A stretch of 64,000 nt of DNA from Dietzia sp032248695 (GTDB lineage Bacteria > Actinomycetota > Actinomycetes > Mycobacteriales > Mycobacteriaceae): contig NZ_JAVHXC010000004.1 of the NCBI RefSeq assembly GCF_032248695.1, forward strand, positions 248,001 to 312,000, in the 5' to 3' direction. Each line of letters begins with the position of its first letter. Position 1 is the stretch's first letter. Positions 35,388 to 43,471 of the stretch are shown here, in pieces. The notes beneath the pieces were generated by a model, which had not been told where the DNA came from, did no database searches, and worked only from the letters and a program-made list of their open reading frames with translations. The translations under genes and the position numbers were made by a program.

Positions 35388-36434
35388 TCAGGCCAGCGAC
35401 GGGACGACGTAGACCCCGATCACCACGGTCAGGACCCACAGAGCCGCGAGGACCTGCAGGACGCGGTCGCCCAGCGCGATGTCCTCCGGCTCGCCGGCCT
35501 GCGCGGCGTCGACGTCGACCGCGTAGCGCAGCACCGCGATGGTGAACGGCACGATCGAGATCTGCAGCCAGATCGCCGCACCGGCCGGCTGGGTGGGATC
35601 CGAACCCCGGTCGTACGCCCACAGGGCGTAACACAGCACGAGCACCGTGGCGGACAGCGTCCACACGAAGCGCAGGTAGGTGGGCGTGTAGCTCTCCAGC
35701 GCCTTGCGGATCTTCGCGCCGGTCTTCAGGTGCAGGCTGAGCTCCGCGTACCGCTTGCCCGCGGCCATGAACAGCGACCCGAACGCCATGACGAGCAGGA
35801 ACCACTGCGAGATCGCGACCTCGGCCGCCGCGCCGCCGGCCACCGCACGCAGCAGGAAGCCGGACGAGACGAACGCGATGTCCAGCACCGGCTGATGCTT
35901 GAGCCCGAAGCAGTACATGAGCTGCAGCACGATGTACACGGCCACGACGATCGCCAGGGCCGGGTGCGCGAACAGCACCGAGATGAGCAGCGCGGTGACG
36001 ATGAGCACGACCGCCATCGCGTACGCCAGCCCCACGGGCAGCACGCCCGCCGCGATGGGGCGGAACCGCTTGGTCGGGTGGGCCCGGTCGGCCTCGACGT
36101 CCATCGCGTCGTTGATGAGGTACACGCTCGAGGCGGCCATGCAGAACGCCACGAACGCGATGAAGACGGAGAACAGCACGCTGCCGTCCGTGAGCGTCTG
36201 CGTGCCGGCCGCCGCGGGCGCGGCGACGACGAGGACGTTCTTGACCCACTGCCGCGGCCGGAGGGCCTTGATCATCCCGTCGACCAGGTTCTTGGGAGGG
36301 GCGCCCTTGGCCTCCTCCTGCGCCTCCGCGACATCGTCGATCTCGTTCGCCGTGTGCGGTTCGGCCCCCAGCAGATGATGGTCCCGATGGTCCCCCGCAC
36401 CCCGGGCGGCCGGCACTCCGGTCTTGTCGGTCAT
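35388..36434 (-). CDS. ubiA: Decaprenyl-phosphate phosphoribosyltransferase (UbiA family, Rv3806c-like)
   Basis: This 348-aa protein has nine predicted TM helices and a 50-aa acidic N-terminus. It transfers 5-phosphoribose from PRPP to decaprenyl phosphate, the first step of arabinose donor synthesis. The UbiA metal site is NDAMDVEADRAHPTKRFRP (NDxxDxxxD at 108-116); a cytoplasmic loop has AAGKRYAEL and YTPTYLRF. The ATG overlaps the stop of the phosphatase gene (ATGA), as expected for consecutive steps. Confidence 0.93.
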   Translation of the reverse strand: MTDKTGVPAARGAGDHRDHHLLGAEPHTANEIDDVAEAQEEAKGAPPKNLVDGMIKALRPRQWVKNVLVVAAPAAAGTQTLTDGSVLFSVFIAFVAFCMAASSVYLINDAMDVEADRAHPTKRFRPIAAGVLPVGLAYAMAVVLIVTALLISVLFAHPALAIVVAVYIVLQLMYCFGLKHQPVLDIAFVSSGFLLRAVAGGAAAEVAISQWFLLVMAFGSLFMAAGKRYAELSLHLKTGAKIRKALESYTPTYLRFVWTLSATVLVLCYALWAYDRGSDPTQPAGAAIWLQISIVPFTIAVLRYAVDVDAAQAGEPEDIALGDRVLQVLAALWVLTVVIGVYVVPSLA

Positions 36435-37048
36435 CGTCTCTCCTCGGGGATCTCGGTGGCGCGCGGACCCGCCGCGCCGTCGCGCAGTGCCCCGGGCAGG
36501 ACCTGCTGGACCGCATCCCAGGGCCAGACCGCGCGGGTGAGGGCAGCGCACCCCGCACCGACGGCGGCACCGGCGAGCACATCCGAAGGGTAGTGGACTC
36601 CCAGCACCAACCTGGAGGCCAGCATCGCCGGCACGAGGGCCGGCGCGACCGGCACCCCGGTCACCGAGCCCGCGAGCAGGGCGAACGCCGTGGTCGAGGT
36701 GGCGTGCGAGGACGGGAAGCTCAGCTTGGAGGGGGTGCCCACCCCCACCGCCACCGACGGGTGGTCCGGTCGACGCCGGCGCACGATCCGCTTGACCACG
36801 ACCGAGGTGGCGTGCGCGCCGAAGCTGCCGACACCGACCATCGCCCACCGGCCGCGGCGGGCGGGGTCGACGACCATGCCGGCCGCGGCGATCCCCATCC
36901 ATCCCAGCGCGTGCTCGCCGACGTGCGACAGCGTCACGGCCGTCTGCCGCGACCCCGGCACCGCGAGCAGGCGCTTCTGCACCGCCGCCAGGAGCCGGAC
37001 CTCGCCGGTGGGGACGGGGATCTCGACCGGCACCACCGGATCAGTCAT
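36431..37048 (-). CDS. PAP2 phosphatase (decaprenylphosphoryl-phosphoribose phosphatase candidate, Rv3807c-like)
   Basis: This 205-aa membrane phosphatase carries the three PAP2 motifs: KRIVRRRRP, PSSHATS and SRLVLGVHYPSDV. At this locus it is the best candidate to remove the 5-phosphate from decaprenylphosphoryl-5-phosphoribose, between UbiA and DprE1. Its ATG 37048 lies inside the end of glfT2 (overlap 8 nt); an upstream ATG at 37057 is possible. Its stop overlaps the ubiA start. The whole glfT2-PAP2-ubiA-aftB run is thus tightly coupled. Confidence 0.87.
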   Translation of the reverse strand: MTDPVVPVEIPVPTGEVRLLAAVQKRLLAVPGSRQTAVTLSHVGEHALGWMGIAAAGMVVDPARRGRWAMVGVGSFGAHATSVVVKRIVRRRRPDHPSVAVGVGTPSKLSFPSSHATSTTAFALLAGSVTGVPVAPALVPAMLASRLVLGVHYPSDVLAGAAVGAGCAALTRAVWPWDAVQQVLPGALRDGAAGPRATEIPEERR

Positions 37049-39041
37049 CGAAGACACGGCTCCAGGCCTCCTTGGTCACGAGTTCGGTGTGGGCGTCACG
37101 GTAGCGGCGTCGCATCTCGGGGAACCGCCGGAACAGTTCACGGTGCAGGGCCGCCGACTCCTTGAACAGCGCCGTGGCCAGTTCGCGGTCGCGCTTGCGG
37201 TAGACCACCCCGCGGCCGTCCGCGGTGGTGACGGTGGCGCCGTCCACCCGGCTCAGCGAGTACCAGCGCGCCTCGATCGGTGGGAAGTTGGCCTGCGGCA
37301 CCTCGTGGTGACGCTTGTCGTCCTTGCTCAGGGTGTGCGCGAGACCCCGCGCGAGGGCGACTGCCTTGCGCACCGGGCCGCGGGGCTCGGCATGGATGCC
37401 GGCGGGCCCGCCCGACGGCGCGGGCAGATCCACCGCCGACGGGATGACCACCGCGTCGGGGAACTCCGCCCGCATCGCCCGGACCTTGGGCAACGCGGTC
37501 GGGAGCAGGTCGTAGAGCGCCTCGGGCCCGCGCAGGAAGTCGCGGATGGCCTCGATCTGGATGGCCACCGTCGAGTACTCGAGACACACGAGGTGCTTGA
37601 CCAGCGCCTTGAGGCTGGACTGCATGATCCCCTTGTGGTCCCCGTCGTGGTACAGCGAGGCCACCACGAGGCGGTTGCGCAGGTGGAAGTAGGCCTGCCA
37701 GTCGATCGCGTCGTCCTTGTCGGACCACGCCATGTGCCAGATCGCCACACCCGGCATGGTGACCGTCGGATGGCCGGCGCGTCGGGCGCGCAGCCCGTAC
37801 TCCGCGTCGTCCCACTTGATGAACAGCGGCAGCGGTTGGCCGATCTTCTCCGCGACGACCCGCGGGATGAGGCACATCCACCAGCCGTTGTAGTCCACGT
37901 CGATCCGACGGTGCAGCGGCTTGGGGTTGTCGCGGTCGGTGAGCTGGTACGTGGAGAAGTCGTAGTCGTAGTCCGCGTGCGGGGCGGCGGTCCACATGAA
38001 GTCGTGGGCGCCCACGACCTCACCCATCGTGTGCAGGTGGCTGCGCTCCTGCAGGTTGAGCATCTGCCCACCCACGAGCATCGGGACGGTGGCGAACCGT
38101 CCGAACGCGAGCGCACGCAGGATCGAGTCGGGTTCGATCTCGATGTCGTCGTCCATGTACAGGATGTACGGCGAGTCGGTGAGCCTGCGCGCCTCGTACA
38201 TGATGCGGCTGTACCCGCCCGACCCGCCCAGATTCGGCTGGTCGAACATGTGCAGCCGGTCGCCGAGGAACTCCGCAGCCTCCGCGAAGCCGGGCTCGTC
38301 CCGGACCTTCCTGTCGCCCTGATCCGGCATGAGGACCGCGTCGATCACCGCGTCGACCTCGGGGTCCGAGGTCAGCGCACGCAGTGCGGCCACCGCGTCA
38401 CCGGGCCTGTTGAAGGTGGGGATCCCGACGGTCACCCGCCGGTCGTTGGGCACCTGCACCGCCGGGTCGGGTCGACCGTCCGGGCTCGCGTCGGGACGCG
38501 TGGCCGGCGCCTCGATCGCGGAGTACCAACCACCCGCGAGCAGTTCGACGTCCGTGTCGGAGGTGAGGTCGAACCAGATCCAGCCGCCGTCCTCGAACGG
38601 CCCCAGGTCGCACACGAACTCGACCGTGGTGACCTTCCCCGCCTCGCCCGGCTCACCGACGACGTCGCCGGTGATCGCGATGCGCGACCCGTCGATCTTC
38701 GAGCGGTAGAGATCGACGCGGCCCGCGCCGCGGACGGTCAACCGCAGGACGACCTCGTCCAGCACCGTCCACCGGCGCCAGTAGGCCGCCGCGAACGCGT
38801 TGAAGTAGGTGGCGAACGAGACCTCGGAGTCCGCTCCGACGGCGAGCGACGTCCGGGTGGACGAGTGCGCGCGGCGGGAATTGGTGGGCGCCTCGTCGAG
38901 GTAGAGCGAGCGCACGTCGAGAGGCTCGCCGGCCCGCGGCAGGATGATCCGCTGGAGGCACTCCCGGCCACGTGGATCGGCGAGCGCGGCGACCGATCGC
39001 TCGACCTCGTCGACCAACTCGTGGTGGCCGTGATGTTCCAT
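37041..39041 (-). CDS. glfT2: Galactofuranosyltransferase GlfT2
   Basis: This 666-aa bifunctional galactan polymerase (637 aa in M. tuberculosis) adds alternating beta-(1->5) and beta-(1->6) galactofuranose to the lipid-linked primer on the inner membrane face. The N-terminal beta domain has ILPRAGEPLDVRSLYLDE and FATYFNAFAAAYWRRW. The GT-A core has VGIPTFNRP, the DDD motif at 297-299, WDD (410-412) and WHMAWSDKDD (His436). The C-terminal helical region ends in WSRVFDD. ATG 39041 is chosen; the frame continues upstream but that part is Pro/Gly/Arg-rich and unlike the family. About 25 residues before ILPRAG are extra. Confidence 0.95.
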   Translation of the reverse strand: MEHHGHHELVDEVERSVAALADPRGRECLQRIILPRAGEPLDVRSLYLDEAPTNSRRAHSSTRTSLAVGADSEVSFATYFNAFAAAYWRRWTVLDEVVLRLTVRGAGRVDLYRSKIDGSRIAITGDVVGEPGEAGKVTTVEFVCDLGPFEDGGWIWFDLTSDTDVELLAGGWYSAIEAPATRPDASPDGRPDPAVQVPNDRRVTVGIPTFNRPGDAVAALRALTSDPEVDAVIDAVLMPDQGDRKVRDEPGFAEAAEFLGDRLHMFDQPNLGGSGGYSRIMYEARRLTDSPYILYMDDDIEIEPDSILRALAFGRFATVPMLVGGQMLNLQERSHLHTMGEVVGAHDFMWTAAPHADYDYDFSTYQLTDRDNPKPLHRRIDVDYNGWWMCLIPRVVAEKIGQPLPLFIKWDDAEYGLRARRAGHPTVTMPGVAIWHMAWSDKDDAIDWQAYFHLRNRLVVASLYHDGDHKGIMQSSLKALVKHLVCLEYSTVAIQIEAIRDFLRGPEALYDLLPTALPKVRAMRAEFPDAVVIPSAVDLPAPSGGPAGIHAEPRGPVRKAVALARGLAHTLSKDDKRHHEVPQANFPPIEARWYSLSRVDGATVTTADGRGVVYRKRDRELATALFKESAALHRELFRRFPEMRRRYRDAHTELVTKEAWSRVFDD

Positions 39042-39087
39042 GTGTGCGTGTCCCCGTCCCGACGGCCGGGGCCGCCCTCGTCCACTC

Positions 39088-39101
39088 CGCAGTATCCTGC
39101 G
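39088..39101 (-). promoter_or_regulatory. Promoter/palindrome upstream of glfT2
   Basis: CGCAG-TATC-CTGCG is an inverted repeat that on the minus strand contains GATACT, a plausible -10 box about 50 bp before glfT2. The 248-bp divergent gap to the cyclophilin gene shows no gene. Confidence 0.35.
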
Positions 39102-39277
39102 CACCTCCGCGCCCGCGGACCCGCCGCCGGGAGGCGGGGGTACGGGACGAAAGCCGGGTCGATCGTACCCGCCGGGGCCGACGCACCCCGCCCACCACGC
39201 GCGGGGCCCCACCCACGCGCCCGTGCGCCGCCCACCCGGACGCGTATGCGGGCACCCACCCGGACGGGCTCACCACC

Positions 39278-39283
39278 TAGTCT
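39278..39283 (+). promoter_or_regulatory. Leaderless -10 box (TAGTCT) for the cyclophilin
   Basis: TAGTCT, then 6 nt, then ATG 39290. Confidence 0.5.
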
Positions 39284-39289
39284 CGTCCC

Positions 39290-40015
39290 ATGCACCTCAC
39301 CGCTTCGCCACGCCGCCGCCCGGCCGTCCGCACCGCCCTCGGAGTGCTCGCCCTCGCCACGCCCCTCGCGCTCGCCGGGTGTGGTTCCGACGGCGCCTCG
39401 ACCGACGAGCAGGCGGCCGGCGGCACCACGAGCGCGGCGCAGTCCGAGGGCCGTGGATCCGGCGGCGAGGTCGAGTGCCCGCCCGCCGAGGGCACGGACG
39501 AGCGCACGACCTCCTTCGATTCGGCCCCGCCGATGTGCCTGACGCCCGGGGTCGACTACTCGGCAGTGATCACCACCGACGCCGGCACCGTCACCGTGGA
39601 TCTGCTCGAGGAGAAGGCGCCGGAGACGGTCAACAACTTCGTGTTCCTCGCGCGCCACAACTACTACGACGGCATCTCCTTCCACCGCGTGATCCCCGGT
39701 TTCATGATCCAGGGCGGCGACCCGCAGGGAACCGGCAGCGGCGGGCCGGGTTACGAGTTCGCCGACGAACTGCCCGCCGAGGGCGAGTACGAGATCGGCT
39801 CGATGGCCATGGCCAACGCCGGCCCGGACACCAACGGGTCGCAGTTCTTCATCGTCACGGGCGACGCCGGCGTCTCGCTCCCGCCGGACTACAGCCTCTT
39901 CGGCACCGTCACCGAGGGCATGGAGGCCGTGTCGGCGATCGAGGCCGACGGCAGCTCGCAGGGCCGGCCGCAGACCACGCACACCATCGAGTCGGTGGAG
40001 ATCGTCGAGGGCTGA
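39290..40015 (+). CDS. Lipoprotein cyclophilin-type peptidyl-prolyl isomerase
   Basis: This 241-aa protein has a signal with lipobox LAGC (Cys near 31), a Ser/Gly-rich spacer and a cyclophilin domain (about 88-240). The domain shows FHRVIPGFMIQGGDP with the catalytic Arg, GSMAMANAGPDTNGSQFFI and YSLFGTV. It should isomerise X-Pro bonds in exported proteins at the outer face of the membrane. The conserved Trp of the cyclosporin site is not seen, as in many bacterial homologues. It is divergent from glfT2 and convergent with the DUF5129 gene. Confidence 0.9.
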   Translation: MHLTASPRRRPAVRTALGVLALATPLALAGCGSDGASTDEQAAGGTTSAAQSEGRGSGGEVECPPAEGTDERTTSFDSAPPMCLTPGVDYSAVITTDAGTVTVDLLEEKAPETVNNFVFLARHNYYDGISFHRVIPGFMIQGGDPQGTGSGGPGYEFADELPAEGEYEIGSMAMANAGPDTNGSQFFIVTGDAGVSLPPDYSLFGTVTEGMEAVSAIEADGSSQGRPQTTHTIESVEIVEG

Positions 40016-40119
40016 CCCCGGCCGGTGGCGGCACCCGGCGTCGGCAGGCCGTCCCGCGGCGGCGGGTCGGCGGCCGGCCCGCGGCGGGCCCTCCGTGGCC
40101 GGCCCGCAGCGTCGGCCGG

Positions 40120-40330
40120 CCCGCGGCGGCGTGCACTCAGCCAGCGTGAGTCCCGCCGGATACGCTGCCTCACCGGCTCACGCTGGCGAAGTGGTCCACT
40201 CGGCCAGCGTAAGCGGGCGGTAACCGGGCAATCTGCCAGCGCGAGCCGTAGGGGCAGCACAGGTCGGGGCAGGTGCGCTGCCTCCCTGCCAGTCCCGTCC
40301 GCGGCGGAGCGGAGGCGGCGTAGCGGCGGG
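40120..40330. repeat. Intergenic CCAGCGC/GCGCTGG element, copy 3, with perfect hairpin
   Basis: The 405-bp gap between convergent genes has no gene. At 40180-40210 the element folds as ACGCTGGC, GA, AGTGG-T-CCACT, CG, GCCAGCGT, a nearly complete hairpin. Related but decayed versions occur near 18836 and 19085. The 5' part of the gap has three GGCCGGCCCGC repeats (about 40070-40130). Confidence 0.65.
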
Positions 40331-40420
40331 CCAGAGGCCGGGCCCGGGGTCACCCAGCGGCGGCAAGGGAAGTCCCGGCGGGGGCGGTCCCGGGCAGCCG
40401 CGCCCGGCCGCCCGCCGAGG

Positions 40421-41959
40421 TCAGTACCCGCTCGACCCGCCGCCGCCCGAGAACGACGCGTTCGAGTAGCTCGTGGTGGTCGAGCTCGCCGACTGGGCCG
40501 CCTGCACGTCGTGCGCGTGCCAGCTCGACACCACGTAATACGGGACGAAGCCGTTGTAGCCGTAGCCGGCCCGCCAGTCCCGTTCGTAGAGCCGGGGCGC
40601 ATGGCGGTCGCCCGCGTCCTCGGCTGCCTCGACGTCCGACATCTCGCGGGCTTGGATCGCCTCCACGACGATCCGGTAGTCCACCACCAGACGGGCGTAG
40701 CGGTCCATGAAGTCGGCCGCCTGGGTATCCCGCGCCAACTCGTCGGCCCGCGCGTCCAGGGCCCGGGCCTGCGCGGCCAGCCGATCGTCCTCGGTCCCCA
40801 GCGCGGCGGCGGTCATGTCCTCGTGCAGTTCGCCGAGCTGCCGTCGGCGCACGTCGGCGTCACCCTGTTCCATCCGGAAGAGCTGCTCGATGTTCTTCTC
40901 CGCCGTCTCCATCTGGTCGACGGTCGTGTGCGCGAGTTCGATGTCGGCGGCCCTGGCCCGGAACTCCGCGTCGGTCGAGTCGGGCCGCAGGTCGCCGATC
41001 CGGCCCATCACGGTGTTCAGCGCGAGGAACCGGTCCCGGACATCGGCCCATTGCGACCGCAGCTCGTCATCGGCCAACGGGGATCGCAGAGAGTGGGCGC
41101 GGATGTCCAACCCGGTGAGTTCCTGCGCGATCCGTCCGTACTCGCGGGAGACCCGGTCGTAGCGCTCCCTCGCCGTCGTCGCCTTCTTCTTGCGGGTCGC
41201 CGCCACCCCGGCCCCGATCGCACCGGCGCCCACGACACCCGCACCACCGAGAGCCCACGGCAGCCAGCCCGGCACGCCCTCCGACTCCGGCGCCAGGACG
41301 GTGGGATCCGCGGCCGCCCGCGCCCCCGCGAGCAGCCCCACCGCGTGGTTCTCGCGGCGCATCGGGTCCTTCATCGCCTCCAGCGCGCCGTCGAGGTGGC
41401 GTCCCTCGAAGACGTCGAGCGCCGCGCACACGTCGTCGCCGCAGTAGATCCCCACGTCGCGCGCCTCGGTGTCATTGGCGACGATGAGGGTGCCCGGCGC
41501 CCACTTCTCCCTGTCCTCCGAGACGAGGTCGGGTCGCTCGGCCTGCGCGAAGCGCTCGGTCGTGTCGTTGAGGTTGTCGCCGTCGTCGTCAAAGACGAGA
41601 TACTCGACGCGCGTGACCTGCGGCGGGAACGCGATGCGCGCGGTCTCGGTGCGGAGCAGCTCCTGGTCGCCCGGCGAGAGCACGCCGGCGCGGTCGGTGA
41701 CGCCCACCGCGACCTCGGCGACCGAAGGCGCCTCGGCCGGTGCGGGCGGCGCGGGCGGGGCCTGTGTCTCGGCGGGGGCGGCCGGCGCGGGAGCGGGCGC
41801 CTGGGCTCGGGCCGGCGTAACCGACCCGAGGAGCAGCAGCGACAGCGCGGCGACGACGCCGATCAGGACCGCGGCCCGGCCGGCGGCGGAGCCCACGACG
41901 GTGGCGATGGCGGAGGCGGGCACCGTGCGGGGAGGGGTCCGGAGGATCGTGCGGGTCAT
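40421..41959 (-). CDS. DUF5129 (TPM-like) secreted membrane protein
   Basis: This 512-aa protein has a signal peptide (about 27-53, ending ARAQA), an Ala/Pro spacer and an extracytoplasmic domain (about 82-215) with VTDRAGVLSPGDQELLRTET, VEYLVFDDDGDNLNDT and GIYCGDDVCAALD, features of DUF5129. A TM (about 238-258) ends in RKKK, then a long helical region (about 265-450) rich in charged residues, and a Gly/Ser tail GGGGSSGY like that of TPM-domain proteins. Function is unknown; a wall-associated role is inferred. It is divergent from the two-TM gene, 79 bp apart, each with a leaderless-type promoter. Confidence 0.75.
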   Translation of the reverse strand: MTRTILRTPPRTVPASAIATVVGSAAGRAAVLIGVVAALSLLLLGSVTPARAQAPAPAPAAPAETQAPPAPPAPAEAPSVAEVAVGVTDRAGVLSPGDQELLRTETARIAFPPQVTRVEYLVFDDDGDNLNDTTERFAQAERPDLVSEDREKWAPGTLIVANDTEARDVGIYCGDDVCAALDVFEGRHLDGALEAMKDPMRRENHAVGLLAGARAAADPTVLAPESEGVPGWLPWALGGAGVVGAGAIGAGVAATRKKKATTARERYDRVSREYGRIAQELTGLDIRAHSLRSPLADDELRSQWADVRDRFLALNTVMGRIGDLRPDSTDAEFRARAADIELAHTTVDQMETAEKNIEQLFRMEQGDADVRRRQLGELHEDMTAAALGTEDDRLAAQARALDARADELARDTQAADFMDRYARLVVDYRIVVEAIQAREMSDVEAAEDAGDRHAPRLYERDWRAGYGYNGFVPYYVVSSWHAHDVQAAQSASSTTTSYSNASFSGGGGSSGY

Positions 41960-41965
41960 GTCAGA

Positions 41966-41971
41966 AGCGTA
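41966..41971 (-). promoter_or_regulatory. Leaderless -10 box (TACGCT) for the DUF5129 gene
   Basis: TACGCT on the minus strand, then 6 nt, then ATG 41959. Confidence 0.5.
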
Positions 41972-42025
41972 GGCGCGCTCCGCAGTCCCCGTCGCCACTT
42001 CGCGGCCGGTGTCCGAGGCGACCGA

Positions 42026-42031
42026 TACGCT
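42026..42031 (+). promoter_or_regulatory. Leaderless -10 box (TACGCT) for the two-TM gene
   Basis: TACGCT, then 7 nt, then GTG 42039. ATG 42033 is only 1 nt away and could not lie on a transcript from this box, so GTG is preferred. Confidence 0.45.
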
Positions 42032-42038
42032 CATGCCC

Positions 42039-43433
42039 GTGTTCGCCCTGGAAACGCTCATCGCCATCACGGTCGCACTGACCACCGCGTTCGGCGGCCT
42101 CGTCGCGGAGGATCTCATCTCCCGCGACGCGTCGTGCACCGTCGGCGCGGTGTCCGACCTGTGGTCTGAGAACTGCACCTCGCCGTCCCGGCTGGGCTGG
42201 TTCCTCGGCACCCTGGTGGTGCTGGTGGCGGCGATGGCGCTGCGGGCATGGCTCATGGCCCACAACGGCACCCTGTATTACCTGCGCCTGCTGCCGGCCG
42301 AGAGCGCGGACCGGATGCGCGCCGCCGTGGACGTGGCCAACGCCCGCAGCCTGGGGTTCCGCTCGGCGACGGGCTGGTTCGGTACCGCCAACACGGTAGT
42401 AGACCTGCGCCGCGAGGTCGACCACATCTCGGACGAGCTCGAGCGGGCGATGAACGACGACGATGACGCGACCGGCTTCCTCCTCGCGCCCAACCTCGCG
42501 TTCCCGGCGGCACTCGCGGTCGGCTACGACACGCTCCTGCGCGAGCGCACCCACCTGGCCGAACTGCCCGTGGAGGCGCGGAAACGGCGCCTGCCGGGCG
42601 GGGACACCGGCGTGCGCACGGTGTACTTCGACGACGGCGACGACGAGTGGGCCGAGCGCCGGTGGCGGTCCCGCCGCGGACAGGCGGGGGCGGAACTGGC
42701 GATGGTGACCCTGCCCGCCGGGTCGGCGACCGCGGTGCCGGCGGACCGGACGTCCGTGCGGCGGGTCTGGTTGTCGCTCCAGCTGGAGGGGGGCGGTCCG
42801 GTCGCCGAGGTGGACGCGGGTCATCCACTGCGGGAGGCGGCGGACCTCGTCGTCGTCGTGGGTCCCACCACCGGCACCGACGGGGATGCCTCGCCCGCCG
42901 CCGCGGGCGGCGCCACCCTCCGGCCGTGGACGCTCCCCGCCGGGCGGTGGTACCCGGGCGCGAGCGGCCGGCAGGTGGACCGGCGGGCGTTCGCGCGGCT
43001 GGTGGAGGAGCTGTCCGGGGCGGTGGAGCAGGTGCTCGACGACTACCCGGAGGCGCACGTGCTCCTGTCCGGGCGGATGCCGCGGAGCGTGGCGTTCGCG
43101 CTGGGTTACGTCATCTCGCAGCGCAAGGACGACCGGATCGAGGGCAAGCGCGCCGCCCTGCACCCGACGCGTGAGGAGGACACGCGGGCCGAGCGGGCCC
43201 AGGCCCGGGCGGAGAACGAGGGCCTGAGCTCGCTGAGCCGGTTCTGGACGTCGGTCACGCCCGTGCTGGTGCACCTGGGCGAGGCCAAGCCGACGATCGT
43301 GCACGCCGCGCAGCGGGACGCGGTCGTCCACGGGCTGGGCGCCGCCGCACCGTCGGGCGCCGCCGCCCCGTCGGGCACCGACGCGCCAGGATCCGCTACC
43401 CCGACGACGGATCCGCTACCCCGGTGGGAGTAG
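42039..43433 (+). CDS. Two-TM protein with possible SAVED-like C-terminal domain
   Basis: This protein of about 464 aa has two TM helices (about 1-23 and 49-72) followed by a cytoplasmic region. The C-terminal half (about 220-400) alternates strands and helices: DADLVVVVGP-like strand, then FARLVEELSGAVEQVLDDYPEAHVLLSG and RSVAFALGYVISQRKDD. The pattern 'hydrophobic strand, then small residues, then AFALG' recalls SAVED domains that sense cyclic oligonucleotides in CBASS. No CD-NTase gene is nearby, so the match is weak evidence. Alternatively it is a genus-level envelope protein of unknown function. The last ~15 codons and the TAG stop come from the palindromic GGATCCGCTAC array. ATG 42033 is the alternative start. 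Confidence 0.55.
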   Translation: MFALETLIAITVALTTAFGGLVAEDLISRDASCTVGAVSDLWSENCTSPSRLGWFLGTLVVLVAAMALRAWLMAHNGTLYYLRLLPAESADRMRAAVDVANARSLGFRSATGWFGTANTVVDLRREVDHISDELERAMNDDDDATGFLLAPNLAFPAALAVGYDTLLRERTHLAELPVEARKRRLPGGDTGVRTVYFDDGDDEWAERRWRSRRGQAGAELAMVTLPAGSATAVPADRTSVRRVWLSLQLEGGGPVAEVDAGHPLREAADLVVVVGPTTGTDGDASPAAAGGATLRPWTLPAGRWYPGASGRQVDRRAFARLVEELSGAVEQVLDDYPEAHVLLSGRMPRSVAFALGYVISQRKDDRIEGKRAALHPTREEDTRAERAQARAENEGLSSLSRFWTSVTPVLVHLGEAKPTIVHAAQRDAVVHGLGAAAPSGAAAPSGTDAPGSATPTTDPLPRWE

Positions 43434-43461
43434 CGGATCCCGCCGGGGAGTAGCGGATTCC
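43389..43461. repeat. Palindromic GGATCCGCTAC array at a gene end (also a likely terminator)
   Basis: Direct units GGATCCGCTACCCC at 43389-43402 and 43409-43422; inverted units at 43427-43440 and 43445-43461. The central pair forms an 11-bp stem with a 10-nt loop between convergent genes. The array supplies the stop codon of the two-TM gene. Confidence 0.85.
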
Positions 43462-43471
43462 GCGTGGTGGG

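Noticed and set aside
39042..39212. N-terminal extension of GlfT2 to an upstream start
   Set aside because: The extra 57 residues are Pro/Gly/Arg-rich, unlike the family, and would cross the probable promoter.
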